DNA of 7,293 bases from Clostridia bacterium (GTDB taxonomy: Bacteria; Bacillota; Clostridia; Christensenellales; Borkfalkiaceae), in NCBI GenBank assembly GCA_017504065.1, contig JAFVRU010000072.1, positions 1 through 7,293 of the forward strand. The letters run 5' to 3'. Both the position numbers and the translations under genes were made by a program. Shown here in pieces: positions 1-6,448 of the stretch; position 1 is the first letter of the stretch; every line of letters starts with the position of its first letter. The notes under the pieces are model-generated. The model did no database searches and was not told the origin of the DNA. It saw nothing but the letters and a program-made list of their open reading frames with translations.

Positions 1-1283
1 AACTGTTTCATCAGCATTTTCGTTTGATCGAATTGCTTCAAAAGCTGGTTGATTTCCTGCACCGTCGTGCCCGAACCCGCCGCAATACGGCGCTTTCTTT
101 TACTGTCGATGATCGACGGATTGTCCCGCTCCTGCTTCGTCATCGAAAGAATAATCGCTTTCGTGCGTTCGAGCCGCTTTTCGTCGATATCCTTTTCGTT
201 GACCTTGAGCTTGCCCGAGCCCGGGAGCATCGAAAGCATAGCCGACGCGCCGCCCATCTTTTTCATCATCGAGAACTGTTCCAAATAATCGGTCAACGTG
301 AACGTATTCGCGAGCATTTTTTGCTGCATCTTTTTCGCGTCTTCTTCCGTGATCGCCTGTTGCGCCTTTTCAATCAGCGACAACACGTCGCCCATGCCGA
401 GTATTCGCGACGCCATACGGTCGGGATAGAACGGTTCGAGATCGCCGAGCTTTTCCCCGACGCCGATGAACTTGATCGGCTTGCCCGTAACCGCTTTGAT
501 GGATAAGCACGCGCCGCCGCGCGTATCGCCGTCCAATTTCGTCAAAATCACGCCCGTTACGTCCAAACGCGTATTGAAGGTTTCCGCTACGTTCACCGCT
601 TCTTGACCCGTCATCGCGTCTACGACGAGCAGCGTTTCCGTTACTTCCACTTCCCGCTTGATATTTTCAAGCTCTTTCATCAACGTATCGTCGATTTGCA
701 ACCGCCCCGCCGTATCGACCACAACCGTATCGTAGTTCATCGATCGCGCGTATTCAATCGCCTGCTTGACCGTTTTTACGGGGTTTTGCGTGCCCTTTTC
801 GAACACTTCCACCTGCGCGTTTTTCCCGACTACCTGCAACTGCGTGATCGCCGCAGGACGGTAAATATCCCCCGCTACGAGCAAGGGGCGTTTGCCCTGT
901 TTTTTCAGCTGCAACGCAAGCTTGCCGCAAAGCGTCGTTTTCCCCGCGCCCTGCAAACCGCACATCATAATCACCGTCGGTAATTTCGGAGAAACTTCCA
1001 ATTTCGCGTTTTTCGAGCCCATCAATTCGATCAATTCTTCATGGACGATCTTGATGACCTGTTGCGCGGGATTGAGCGACGACAAAATCTGTTGCCCTAC
1101 CGCCTTTTCCGAAACTTCCGCAATGAATTGCTTCGCTACGCGTAAATTCACGTCCGCTTCGAGTAACGCCACGCGCACTTCGCGCATTGCCGTGCGGATC
1201 TCCAACTCCGTCAGCTTGCCGCGTTTGGTGAGTTTGGAAAATATATGATTCAGTCTTTCCGATAACGATCCGAATAAAGCCAT
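1..1283 (-). CDS. ffh: Signal recognition particle protein Ffh (SRP54), 3' end cut by window edge
   Basis: Ffh is the GTPase of the bacterial signal recognition particle. It binds SRP RNA and hydrophobic signal sequences on nascent chains and docks with FtsY at the membrane. The frame starts at an ATG at 1283 (MALFGSLSERL) after AAAAGGAG and runs 427 codons to the window edge without a stop. Visible parts are an N domain (about 1-90), the G1 P-loop GLQGAGKTT at 109-117, DTAGRL from D190, TKLDGDTRGGA from T248, then GVGEKLGDLEPF. A methionine-rich M domain follows, with ERDNPSIVDSKRKRR, GSGTTVQEINQLLKQF and MLMKQ at the edge. The M domain separates it from FtsY. Family members are about 445 residues, so only the last 20 or so are missing. 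It lies 30 bases after ylxM and is probably transcribed from the promoter at 1693-1721. Confidence 0.97.
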   Translation of the reverse strand, partial: MALFGSLSERLNHIFSKLTKRGKLTELEIRTAMREVRVALLEADVNLRVAKQFIAEVSEKAVGQQILSSLNPAQQVIKIVHEELIELMGSKNAKLEVSPKLPTVIMMCGLQGAGKTTLCGKLALQLKKQGKRPLLVAGDIYRPAAITQLQVVGKNAQVEVFEKGTQNPVKTVKQAIEYARSMNYDTVVVDTAGRLQIDDTLMKELENIKREVEVTETLLVVDAMTGQEAVNVAETFNTRLDVTGVILTKLDGDTRGGACLSIKAVTGKPIKFIGVGEKLGDLEPFYPDRMASRILGMGDVLSLIEKAQQAITEEDAKKMQQKMLANTFTLTDYLEQFSMMKKMGGASAMLSMLPGSGKLKVNEKDIDEKRLERTKAIILSMTKQERDNPSIIDSKRKRRIAAGSGTTVQEINQLLKQFDQTKMLMKQ

Positions 1284-1313
1284 ATCGCTCCTTTTATTTA
1301 TCGCCGAGCCGCG

Positions 1314-1667
1314 TTATTTGCGGATCGCGGCGAGTGCCGTTTCCAATTTTTCAAGCTCCGCAGCTTGCGCCCCGTTCGTCTTTTGCGACTTCAAAAACCC
1401 TTCCACCGTTCGAGCGTATTCCGCGTATTCCGCGTCCAGCTCGTCCAAAGCCTTGGCAAAACCGAGTTTTTCTTCATAGCTTTCGAGTTGCTTCCTGCAT
1501 TTTTGCAAGCAATCGGATACGCTTTGACGGGATACCCCTTTTTCTTCTGCGATTTCGCCCAAGGATAAATCGTAATTGAAATAAAGATCGGTAATTTCCC
1601 GTTGGTTCGCCGTCAACAGCGGAGAATACAAATCCCGCAAGCGGAGAAAATCCAAATCGTCCTTCAC
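1314..1667 (-). CDS. ylxM: YlxM family (UPF0122) helix-turn-helix protein, SRP-associated
   Basis: This is a small protein of the YlxM/UPF0122 family, almost always encoded just before ffh in Bacillota and thought to assist or modulate SRP. The core from 10 to about 65 reads like a sigma-70 region 4 helix-turn-helix: YSPLLTANQREI, then YFNYDLSLGEIAEEKGVSRQ, then a helix with QLESYEEKLGF. The C-terminal 50 residues are charged and helical. I start it at GTG 1667 (117 aa). AAAGGAGG at 1676-1683 lies 8 bases upstream, and the consensus promoter at 1693-1721 would start RNA near 1686. The longer 135-residue reading from ATG 1721 begins inside the -35 box and is therefore unlikely. The family assignment is firm; the precise role is not settled. 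Confidence 0.9.
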   Translation of the reverse strand: MKDDLDFLRLRDLYSPLLTANQREITDLYFNYDLSLGEIAEEKGVSRQSVSDCLQKCRKQLESYEEKLGFAKALDELDAEYAEYARTVEGFLKSQKTNGAQAAELEKLETALAAIRK

Positions 1668-1675
1668 GGCAATTA

Positions 1676-1683
1676 CCTCCTTT
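1676..1683 (-). promoter_or_regulatory. Ribosome binding site that fixes the ylxM start
   Basis: AAAGGAGG on the minus strand is a near-perfect Shine-Dalgarno sequence, 8 bases before the GTG at 1667. It excludes the longer upstream ATG at 1721 as the main start, because that ATG has no comparable site and lies upstream of the likely transcription start. Confidence 0.85.
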
Positions 1684-1692
1684 CCGTCGTCT

Positions 1693-1721
1693 ATTATACA
1701 CGATAGAAAAACGCCTGTCAA
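1693..1721 (-). promoter_or_regulatory. Full-consensus sigma-A promoter for ylxM-ffh
   Basis: On the minus strand TTGACA (1716-1721) and TATAAT (1693-1698) are separated by exactly 17 bases (1699-1715), matching the vegetative sigma consensus at all twelve positions with ideal spacing. The expected start is near 1686, giving a leader of about 19 bases to the ylxM GTG. A/T-rich tracts lie upstream: the terminator loop at 1723-1730, at about -37 to -44, and a 14-base A/T run at 1741-1754, at about -55 to -68. These could act as UP-like elements (inference). The -35 box is embedded in the 3' arm of the rseP terminator hairpin. Confidence 0.88.
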
Positions 1722-1740
1722 GCATTTTTACTTGACAGGC
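1707..1740 (-). terminator. Intrinsic terminator after rseP, overlapping the next promoter
   Basis: Arms 1713-1722 and 1731-1740 form a perfect 10-bp stem (GCCTGTCAAG with CTTGACAGGC) with an 8-base loop. On the minus strand it is followed by GTTTTT (1712-1707). It begins 14 bases after the rseP stop. On the plus strand the stem is followed by A6T8, so it could also stop antisense RNA. The stem has six A-T pairs or fewer and the T-run is short, so termination may be partial, allowing some read-through into ylxM-ffh. Confidence 0.75.
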
Positions 1741-1754
1741 AAAAAATTTTTTTT

Positions 1755-2966
1755 CTAAAATAGCTGCAATAGATCGACGAGTACCGCAAACCCGAGCAAG
1801 AACAAAATCCCGATAAAATGGATCATTGTTTCCACTTTGCGGTTGACGGGTTTTTTCCGTATCCATTCGATTAGGCAAAAGATAACTTTACAACCGTCGA
1901 GCGCAGGGATCGGCAACAGATTAAACACCGCGAGATTGACGCCGATAAACGCCGCGATATTCAAAAACGACAGCAAGCTGTTCGACGCCGCTTCCGACGT
2001 GATCTTGATCGTCGTTACCGGCCCGCCCATCGCGTCAAGCCCCATCTTGCCTGTCAATAATTCGCCCAAGGAACGGAGCACCGTCCCCCCGATCTTGACG
2101 GAATACGCAAACGAGTGCCCGATCGTTTCCCAAAAGCCTTGTTGCTCGGTTACCGCGTACATGCCGTACACGCCCATCGCATTTAAGAGTTTTGTCGTAT
2201 CCGACATATTCTTGAAATTCGCGTCCACCAAGAGCGGCGTTTCCACTTGCACCGTTTCGCCGTTCCGAATGACCGTGAACGTTACGATATCCCCCGCGTC
2301 CTTGCCGTCCAAGATATCGATATAATCGGTGATCATATACACGTGCTTGCCGTTGATTTTCAACACCACGTCCCCCGTTTGTAAACCGTAGGGATCGGGC
2401 ATAGTTTCATTCTCCGTAGCCGTCGCTTGCACCGTCGCTTCTTCGGGGTATTCCTTAATAATTTTATACAGCGGTCTGCCCACCCCCGCAAACATACCGA
2501 TAATGAAAAATACCGCCAAAATATAATTCATCGTCGCGCCTGCGAGTAGTACGATAATCCGCTTCCAAGGCGGTTGATCGTTGAACCGTTCTCCTTTCGG
2601 CTCGGGATATTCCAAAACCTGTTCGGGCGTTTTCGCAGGAAGTTGCTCCTGTTCGGGGAAAGGCGTTTCGTCCGTTTTTTCCACGACTTCGTCGTCTTCG
2701 TCTTCCCCGTCGAACGCGCAATACCCGCCGAGCGGGATAATCCGCAGCGCAAACAGTTCCCCCGTTTTTTTGCTGCGTTTTTTAAAGATTGCAGGTCCGA
2801 ACCCGACGGAAAACTCGTTGATTTTAAACCCGAGTATTTTCCCCGCAACGTAATGCCCGAATTCGTGCACCGTTACCATCACGAGTAGAATGACTACGGC
2901 GAGCAAAACGCCGCCGAAGCTTTTCATTGCACTTGTAAACGATAACAAATTTCCGATCAATCCCAC
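1755..2966 (-). CDS. rseP: RseP/RasP family site-2 intramembrane zinc metalloprotease
   Basis: This M50-family membrane protease cleaves transmembrane segments of anti-sigma factors, signal-peptide remnants and similar substrates. It has 403 residues and starts at a GTG at 2966, with AGGAG 7 bases upstream and 13 bases after the dxr stop. The first membrane helix (about 18-40) carries the zinc motif HEFGH (34-38). A cytoplasmic stretch, FSVGFGP and IIPLGGY, follows, then a second helix around 136-160. A PDZ domain covers about 165-245 (LQTGDVVLKINGK). The second active-site motif NLLPIPALDG is at 349-358, with D357 the expected third zinc ligand, and there is a C-terminal helix. Two oddities stand out. 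A long acidic, proline-rich stretch (about 87-130) sits between GGY and PPWKR, where relatives usually have a shorter one. LDG is followed by C359-K rather than the usual G-R. It is the last gene of the lipid operon and its stop is TAG. Confidence 0.95.
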   Translation of the reverse strand: MGLIGNLLSFTSAMKSFGGVLLAVVILLVMVTVHEFGHYVAGKILGFKINEFSVGFGPAIFKKRSKKTGELFALRIIPLGGYCAFDGEDEDDEVVEKTDETPFPEQEQLPAKTPEQVLEYPEPKGERFNDQPPWKRIIVLLAGATMNYILAVFFIIGMFAGVGRPLYKIIKEYPEEATVQATATENETMPDPYGLQTGDVVLKINGKHVYMITDYIDILDGKDAGDIVTFTVIRNGETVQVETPLLVDANFKNMSDTTKLLNAMGVYGMYAVTEQQGFWETIGHSFAYSVKIGGTVLRSLGELLTGKMGLDAMGGPVTTIKITSEAASNSLLSFLNIAAFIGVNLAVFNLLPIPALDGCKVIFCLIEWIRKKPVNRKVETMIHFIGILFLLGFAVLVDLLQLF

Positions 2967-2979
2967 CGTGAAACTCCTT

Positions 2980-4122
2980 TTATTTTTCCGTCAACCGTCT
3001 TGCTGCCGCGCGCGCCGCGCGATCGGTCTGCAACAACGCTTCATAACTGTCGGGGCGCAACCGCTCCGTTTGCGAAAGTACGGCTTCCATAGTTTCCGCA
3101 ATCGCAAGGAAACTTATCCGTCCTTCCAAAAATGCGCGTACCGCAACTTCGCCCGCCGCATTCAACGCGCAGGGGTAGTTCTCCCCTTGCTCCAACGCCG
3201 AAAGCGCCAAATCGAAACACGGGAATTTTTTCCGCTCCAACGGCAAAAACCGTATCGCGCCCAATTTCTCGAAATCCAAGGGCTGGAGTCCGCATTCCAG
3301 TCGCGACGGATAGGTCAAAGCGAGCTGAATGGGCAGCTCCATCGTCGGATAGCTCATTTGCGCCAAAATGCCGCCGTCGTCGAATTCCACCATCGAATGA
3401 ATGATACTCTCCGGTTGTACGACGGTATGAATTTTTTCAAGCGGCGCGTCGTATAACCATTTGGCTTCGATGACTTCAAACCCTTTATTCAAAAGCGTCG
3501 CGCTATCGATCGTGATTTTCGCGCCCATCTGCCAAGTCGGGTGCTTCAGCGCCGACGCGGGCGTTACGTTTTTCAACCGCTCTTGAGTGTACCCGTAAAA
3601 CGGTCCGCCACTCGCCGTGATGATCAACCGCCGAAACGGCGCGTTTAACCGAAAGTTCAGCGCTTGCCAAAGCGCGGAATGCTCGCTGTCTACGGGCATC
3701 AAGTTCACGCCCGACGCGCGAACCTTGCCCATGACAAGCTCCCCGCCGCAAACGAGCGTTTCCTTGTTCGCGAGCGCGATATCCTTTTTGAGTTCGATCG
3801 CGCGCAAGCTGTATTTGAGTCCCGCAAACCCCGTCGCCGCAATAAACGCGACGTCGCCGTATTCCACCGCTTCCGCAGCGGCGGCTTCGCCGTAGGAAAA
3901 CCGCACGCCTTGGGGCATTTTTTCCGCAATTTTCTTCCCTTCCGCTTCGTTTACGAGCGCGGCGTATTCGGGACGGAACTCCCATACCTGCTCCAAAAAC
4001 GCTTCCGCGGACGAATTGGCTACCAAGCTTTGAATTTTAAATTGCTCGCTATGCCGACGGACTACCGAGCAAACCTGTTTCCCGATCGAGCCCGTCGAGC
4101 CGATTAACGCTATTTTTTTCAT
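2980..4122 (-). CDS. dxr: 1-deoxy-D-xylulose 5-phosphate reductoisomerase
   Basis: Dxr converts DXP to 2-C-methyl-D-erythritol 4-phosphate using NADPH and a divalent metal. It is the committed step of the MEP isoprenoid pathway and the fosmidomycin target. It has 380 residues, normal for the family. The NADPH-binding GSTGSIG is at 8-14 and ANKETLV at 118-124. The metal ligands lie in PVDSEH (D145, E147) and in NKGFEVIEA (E216, with K213 nearby). TASGGPF (S171), HPTWQMGAK (H194) and SIIHSMV are present, and the C-terminal helical domain carries ALNAAGEVAV. Residue 236 is Gln in VVQPESIIH, where most homologues have His. It starts 12 bases after cdsA with no clear Shine-Dalgarno (AGTAGAAA only), suggesting coupled translation. 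Its product feeds the uppS reaction via IPP. Confidence 0.97.
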   Translation of the reverse strand: MKKIALIGSTGSIGKQVCSVVRRHSEQFKIQSLVANSSAEAFLEQVWEFRPEYAALVNEAEGKKIAEKMPQGVRFSYGEAAAAEAVEYGDVAFIAATGFAGLKYSLRAIELKKDIALANKETLVCGGELVMGKVRASGVNLMPVDSEHSALWQALNFRLNAPFRRLIITASGGPFYGYTQERLKNVTPASALKHPTWQMGAKITIDSATLLNKGFEVIEAKWLYDAPLEKIHTVVQPESIIHSMVEFDDGGILAQMSYPTMELPIQLALTYPSRLECGLQPLDFEKLGAIRFLPLERKKFPCFDLALSALEQGENYPCALNAAGEVAVRAFLEGRISFLAIAETMEAVLSQTERLRPDSYEALLQTDRAARAAARRLTEK

Positions 4123-4134
4123 AATTTTCTACTT

Positions 4135-5025
4135 TTAATAGAACGTATGGATCAACGTGAATACGACGTAGACGGCGATCGTTGCGAACAACGTTCCGTC
4201 GATACGATCCAAAACGCCGCCGTGTCCGGGCATAATTTTGCCCATGTCTTTCAAATCGACTTTGCGCTTGATACAGCTTTCCACCAAATCCCCGAACGCC
4301 GTCGTGATCGCGGCAAGCAAGCCCACGCCGATATACACGGGCAACCAAATTTGCATATCCAAGAACTCTCCCACGACCGTCGCGTTATAGATAAAATATA
4401 ACGCCGCCGCGCCGAGCATACCGCCGACGAGTCCGCCGATCCCCCCGATCACCGTTTTGTTCGGGCTGATATTCGGCGCCATTTTCTTGGGGAAAAACTT
4501 CTTCAAAAACCGTCCGAATACGTACGCGATCGAATCCGCGCAGGGCGAAACGATAAAAATCAACAACACCATCAGCCGCGAATCGAGCGCAAGGTATTCG
4601 AGCTTGGGATTGACGGGCAAATGATTTGCCAAAACCAACATTGCCAACAACAGCGTAGGATACACTGCCGAAAGCAGGGCTACGCCGAGATTTTCAGGCG
4701 TCGTTTCTTCGTGCTTTGCTACAAGCAAGCTAAGCAGCGCCACCGCAAGTACGAATACGCAAATCCCCACGACTTCGATTCCGTAGCCGTAACGTTCTTC
4801 GCAAATCGCGCAAGCGGGAATACAAACGGCGGCGAACGCAAATACGAGCGCCTTTTCCGCTTTCGTCGTTTTATCTTTCATCGCGCGGAGCATTTCAAAC
4901 GTGCCTGCTAATGCAAAAAAATAGATCAGCGCGTCGAAACAGTAATCGTGCACAAAGATTTTCAAACAGTAGAACGCCGCCAAAAGCGCGATGTAACAAC
5001 TCCCTGAAATCAATCGAATTTTCAT
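4135..5025 (-). CDS. cdsA: Phosphatidate cytidylyltransferase (CDP-diacylglycerol synthase)
   Basis: CdsA transfers CMP from CTP to phosphatidic acid, giving CDP-diacylglycerol, the precursor of the anionic phospholipids. It is an integral membrane protein of 296 residues with about eight hydrophobic segments, the first at about 8-25 and the last at 278-294. The CDS signature is intact at 250-276: S-C-I-K-R, then LKDMGKIMPGHGGVLDRID, preceded by GDLVES. A second conserved zone has D164 in SPCADSIAYVFGR and APNISPNKT at 183-191. The residue after KTV is Ile193, where relatives almost always have Glu (SPKKTxEG). The start is ATG 5025 with a modest GGAAG upstream, following a 76-base gap that contains a hairpin. 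dxr follows after 12 bases. Confidence 0.95.
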   Translation of the reverse strand: MKIRLISGSCYIALLAAFYCLKIFVHDYCFDALIYFFALAGTFEMLRAMKDKTTKAEKALVFAFAAVCIPACAICEERYGYGIEVVGICVFVLAVALLSLLVAKHEETTPENLGVALLSAVYPTLLLAMLVLANHLPVNPKLEYLALDSRLMVLLIFIVSPCADSIAYVFGRFLKKFFPKKMAPNISPNKTVIGGIGGLVGGMLGAAALYFIYNATVVGEFLDMQIWLPVYIGVGLLAAITTAFGDLVESCIKRKVDLKDMGKIMPGHGGVLDRIDGTLFATIAVYVVFTLIHTFY

Positions 5026-5047
5026 AAACTTCTTCCGTCCTTATAAA

Positions 5048-5088
5048 GGGGAACATTCACCGAAAATCGGTGAATGCATACCTGCCCC
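5048..5088. repeat. Hairpin in the uppS-cdsA gap
   Basis: CATTCACCGA (5054-5063) and TCGGTGAATG (5067-5076) form a perfect 10-bp inverted repeat with a 3-base loop. An outer GGGG (5048-5051) can pair with CCCC (5085-5088) across an asymmetric interior loop. On the minus strand it is not directly followed by a T-run, so it is a poor terminator for the operon. It ends 22 bases before the cdsA start, close to its ribosome binding site. It could be an RNA processing or stability element, or a protein-binding site; the sequence does not decide between these. This is the only sizeable gap inside the operon. Confidence 0.6.
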
Positions 5089-5101
5089 ATAGTTTTTTCT
5101 T

Positions 5102-5830
5102 TTAGTGCTTTTTCAACTGTTCGTCCGTTTTCCCGAACCGTCTGGTACGGTAGGAGTACTCCACAATCGCTTTGTCAAGCTCCTTATCGGAAAATTCGGG
5201 GAACATTTTATCGGAAAAATAGAGTTCCGCATACGCGGCTTGGTACAACAAGAAATTGGAAAGCCGCACTTCCTTACCCGTGCGAATGATCAAATCGGGG
5301 TCGGGCAATCCGCCTGTATAGAGTAGATTTGAAAAGCTTTCTTCCGTTACCTTTTCGCCCCTTTCCACCGCTTGATTGACGGCGCGGACGAGTTCACTAC
5401 GCGAGCCGTAACCGAGCGCTACGTTAATTCCCTTGCCCGTATCGTACTTCAACGTTTCCGCTTCCGATTCCCGCAGAATTTGCACCACGTCGTCGGGAAG
5501 CAGCGTTACGTCGCCGAGAATACGCAAACGAATTCCGCGTTCGCAAATCCTGCCCATATATTCCTTGAAATGGTTACGGATTAAATTGAACAAGCCGTTG
5601 AGTTCGTCTTGCGGGCGTTTTAAATTTTCGGTGGATAACGCGTAAACCGTCATATACTCCACCCCGAGATCGAACGCGTGCTCCATCAATCCGATCATGC
5701 GTTCCATGCCGTATTTATGCCCGACGGAACGGGGCAACAAACGCTTTTTCGCCCAACGTCCGTTCCCGTCCATGATCATTGCGATATGTTTGGGAATTTG
5801 CGTTTCCCGTTCTATTTTATTCTTCCGCAT
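5102..5830 (-). CDS. uppS: Undecaprenyl diphosphate synthase (cis-prenyltransferase)
   Basis: UppS adds eight IPP units to farnesyl diphosphate to make C55 undecaprenyl diphosphate, the lipid carrier for peptidoglycan and other wall polymers. It has 242 residues, typical of the family. HIAMIMDGNGRWAKKR holds the catalytic Asp (D21). YALSTENLKRP lies at 63-73. The diphosphate-binding C-terminal motif DLIIRTGKEVRLSNF, with R183, R189 and S191, precedes LLYQAAYAELYF (E202). Departures from the family consensus are GYGSR at 140-144 where NYGGR is usual, K186 in RTGKE where RTGGE or RTSGE is usual, and Y196 where Trp is usual. It begins only 3 bases after the frr stop with no nearby Shine-Dalgarno, so it is probably translated by coupling. 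It may therefore depend on frr translation. Confidence 0.95.
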   Translation of the reverse strand: MRKNKIERETQIPKHIAMIMDGNGRWAKKRLLPRSVGHKYGMERMIGLMEHAFDLGVEYMTVYALSTENLKRPQDELNGLFNLIRNHFKEYMGRICERGIRLRILGDVTLLPDDVVQILRESEAETLKYDTGKGINVALGYGSRSELVRAVNQAVERGEKVTEESFSNLLYTGGLPDPDLIIRTGKEVRLSNFLLYQAAYAELYFSDKMFPEFSDKELDKAIVEYSYRTRRFGKTDEQLKKH

Positions 5831-5833
5831 AAC

Positions 5834-6406
5834 TTAAATAGACATCAATTCCTTTTCTTTTGCGGAAATGATTTCTTCCAATTTCGACATATATCCCGAA
5901 ACGGTCTTTTCTACGTCCGCTTCGCAAGCCGAAGCTTCGTCTTCGGACAGCTCTTTCGCCGTCTTCATCTTCTTGATGACGTCCATCGCTTCGCGGCGGT
6001 GGTTGCGAATCGCAACTTTCGCGTCTTCGCCCATCTTTTTCGATTGTTTTACAAGCTCTTTTCTGCGTTCTTCCGTCATAACGGGGAATACCAAACGGAT
6101 CACTTGCCCGTCGTTGGACGGCGTCAACCCGATATTCGATTGCAAAATCGCCTTTTCTACCGCTTTGAGCAAGGATTTATCCCAAAGGTTGATTTGCAAA
6201 CAACGCGCGTCGAGCGCCGATACGTTGCCGAGCTCCACAAGCTTGCTCATGCCGCCGTACGCTTCTACTTCGATTTTGTCAAGAATACGGGGGTTCGCTC
6301 TACCCGTACGGATCGCGCCGTAATCGCTCTCCAAAGCGTTGCGCGTATTTTCCGCTTTTTCTTCCAGCTCCAACATCATTTCTTCCACTTTTTCGTTTTC
6401 GATCAT
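5834..6406 (-). CDS. frr: Ribosome recycling factor
   Basis: RRF works with EF-G to split post-termination ribosomes in the cytosol. It has 190 residues, slightly above the usual 185. The long N-terminal helix contains AIRTGRANPRILDKI. Domain II, about residues 45-100, reads VELGNVSALDARCLQI, WDKS, then NIGLTPSNDG and IRL. TEERRKELVK begins the return helices, with KVAIRNHRREA (R134 and R137 match the conserved RRF arginines) and a C-terminal EKEL. The usual Pro before WDK is Leu here, and the YYG...PL segment is AYGGMSKL; both are mild changes. It starts at ATG 6406 with AAAGGAG 9 bases upstream. The 42-base gap from pyrH is A/G-rich and shows no hairpin. Confidence 0.96.
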   Translation of the reverse strand: MIENEKVEEMMLELEEKAENTRNALESDYGAIRTGRANPRILDKIEVEAYGGMSKLVELGNVSALDARCLQINLWDKSLLKAVEKAILQSNIGLTPSNDGQVIRLVFPVMTEERRKELVKQSKKMGEDAKVAIRNHRREAMDVIKKMKTAKELSEDEASACEADVEKTVSGYMSKLEEIISAKEKELMSI

Positions 6407-6448
6407 AACAGTTATCTCCTTTCTTTTTTCTATTTATTCTATATGCTT

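Noticed and set aside
24..983. Plus-strand open frames opposite ffh
   Set aside because: The minus strand encodes a full set of Ffh motifs here; these frames are compositionally odd shadows.
5041..5046. A possible -10 box (TATAAG, minus strand) before cdsA
   Set aside because: It matches five of six bases, but there is no credible -35 at 16-18 bases and it abuts the hairpin and ribosome binding site; too weak to list as a promoter.
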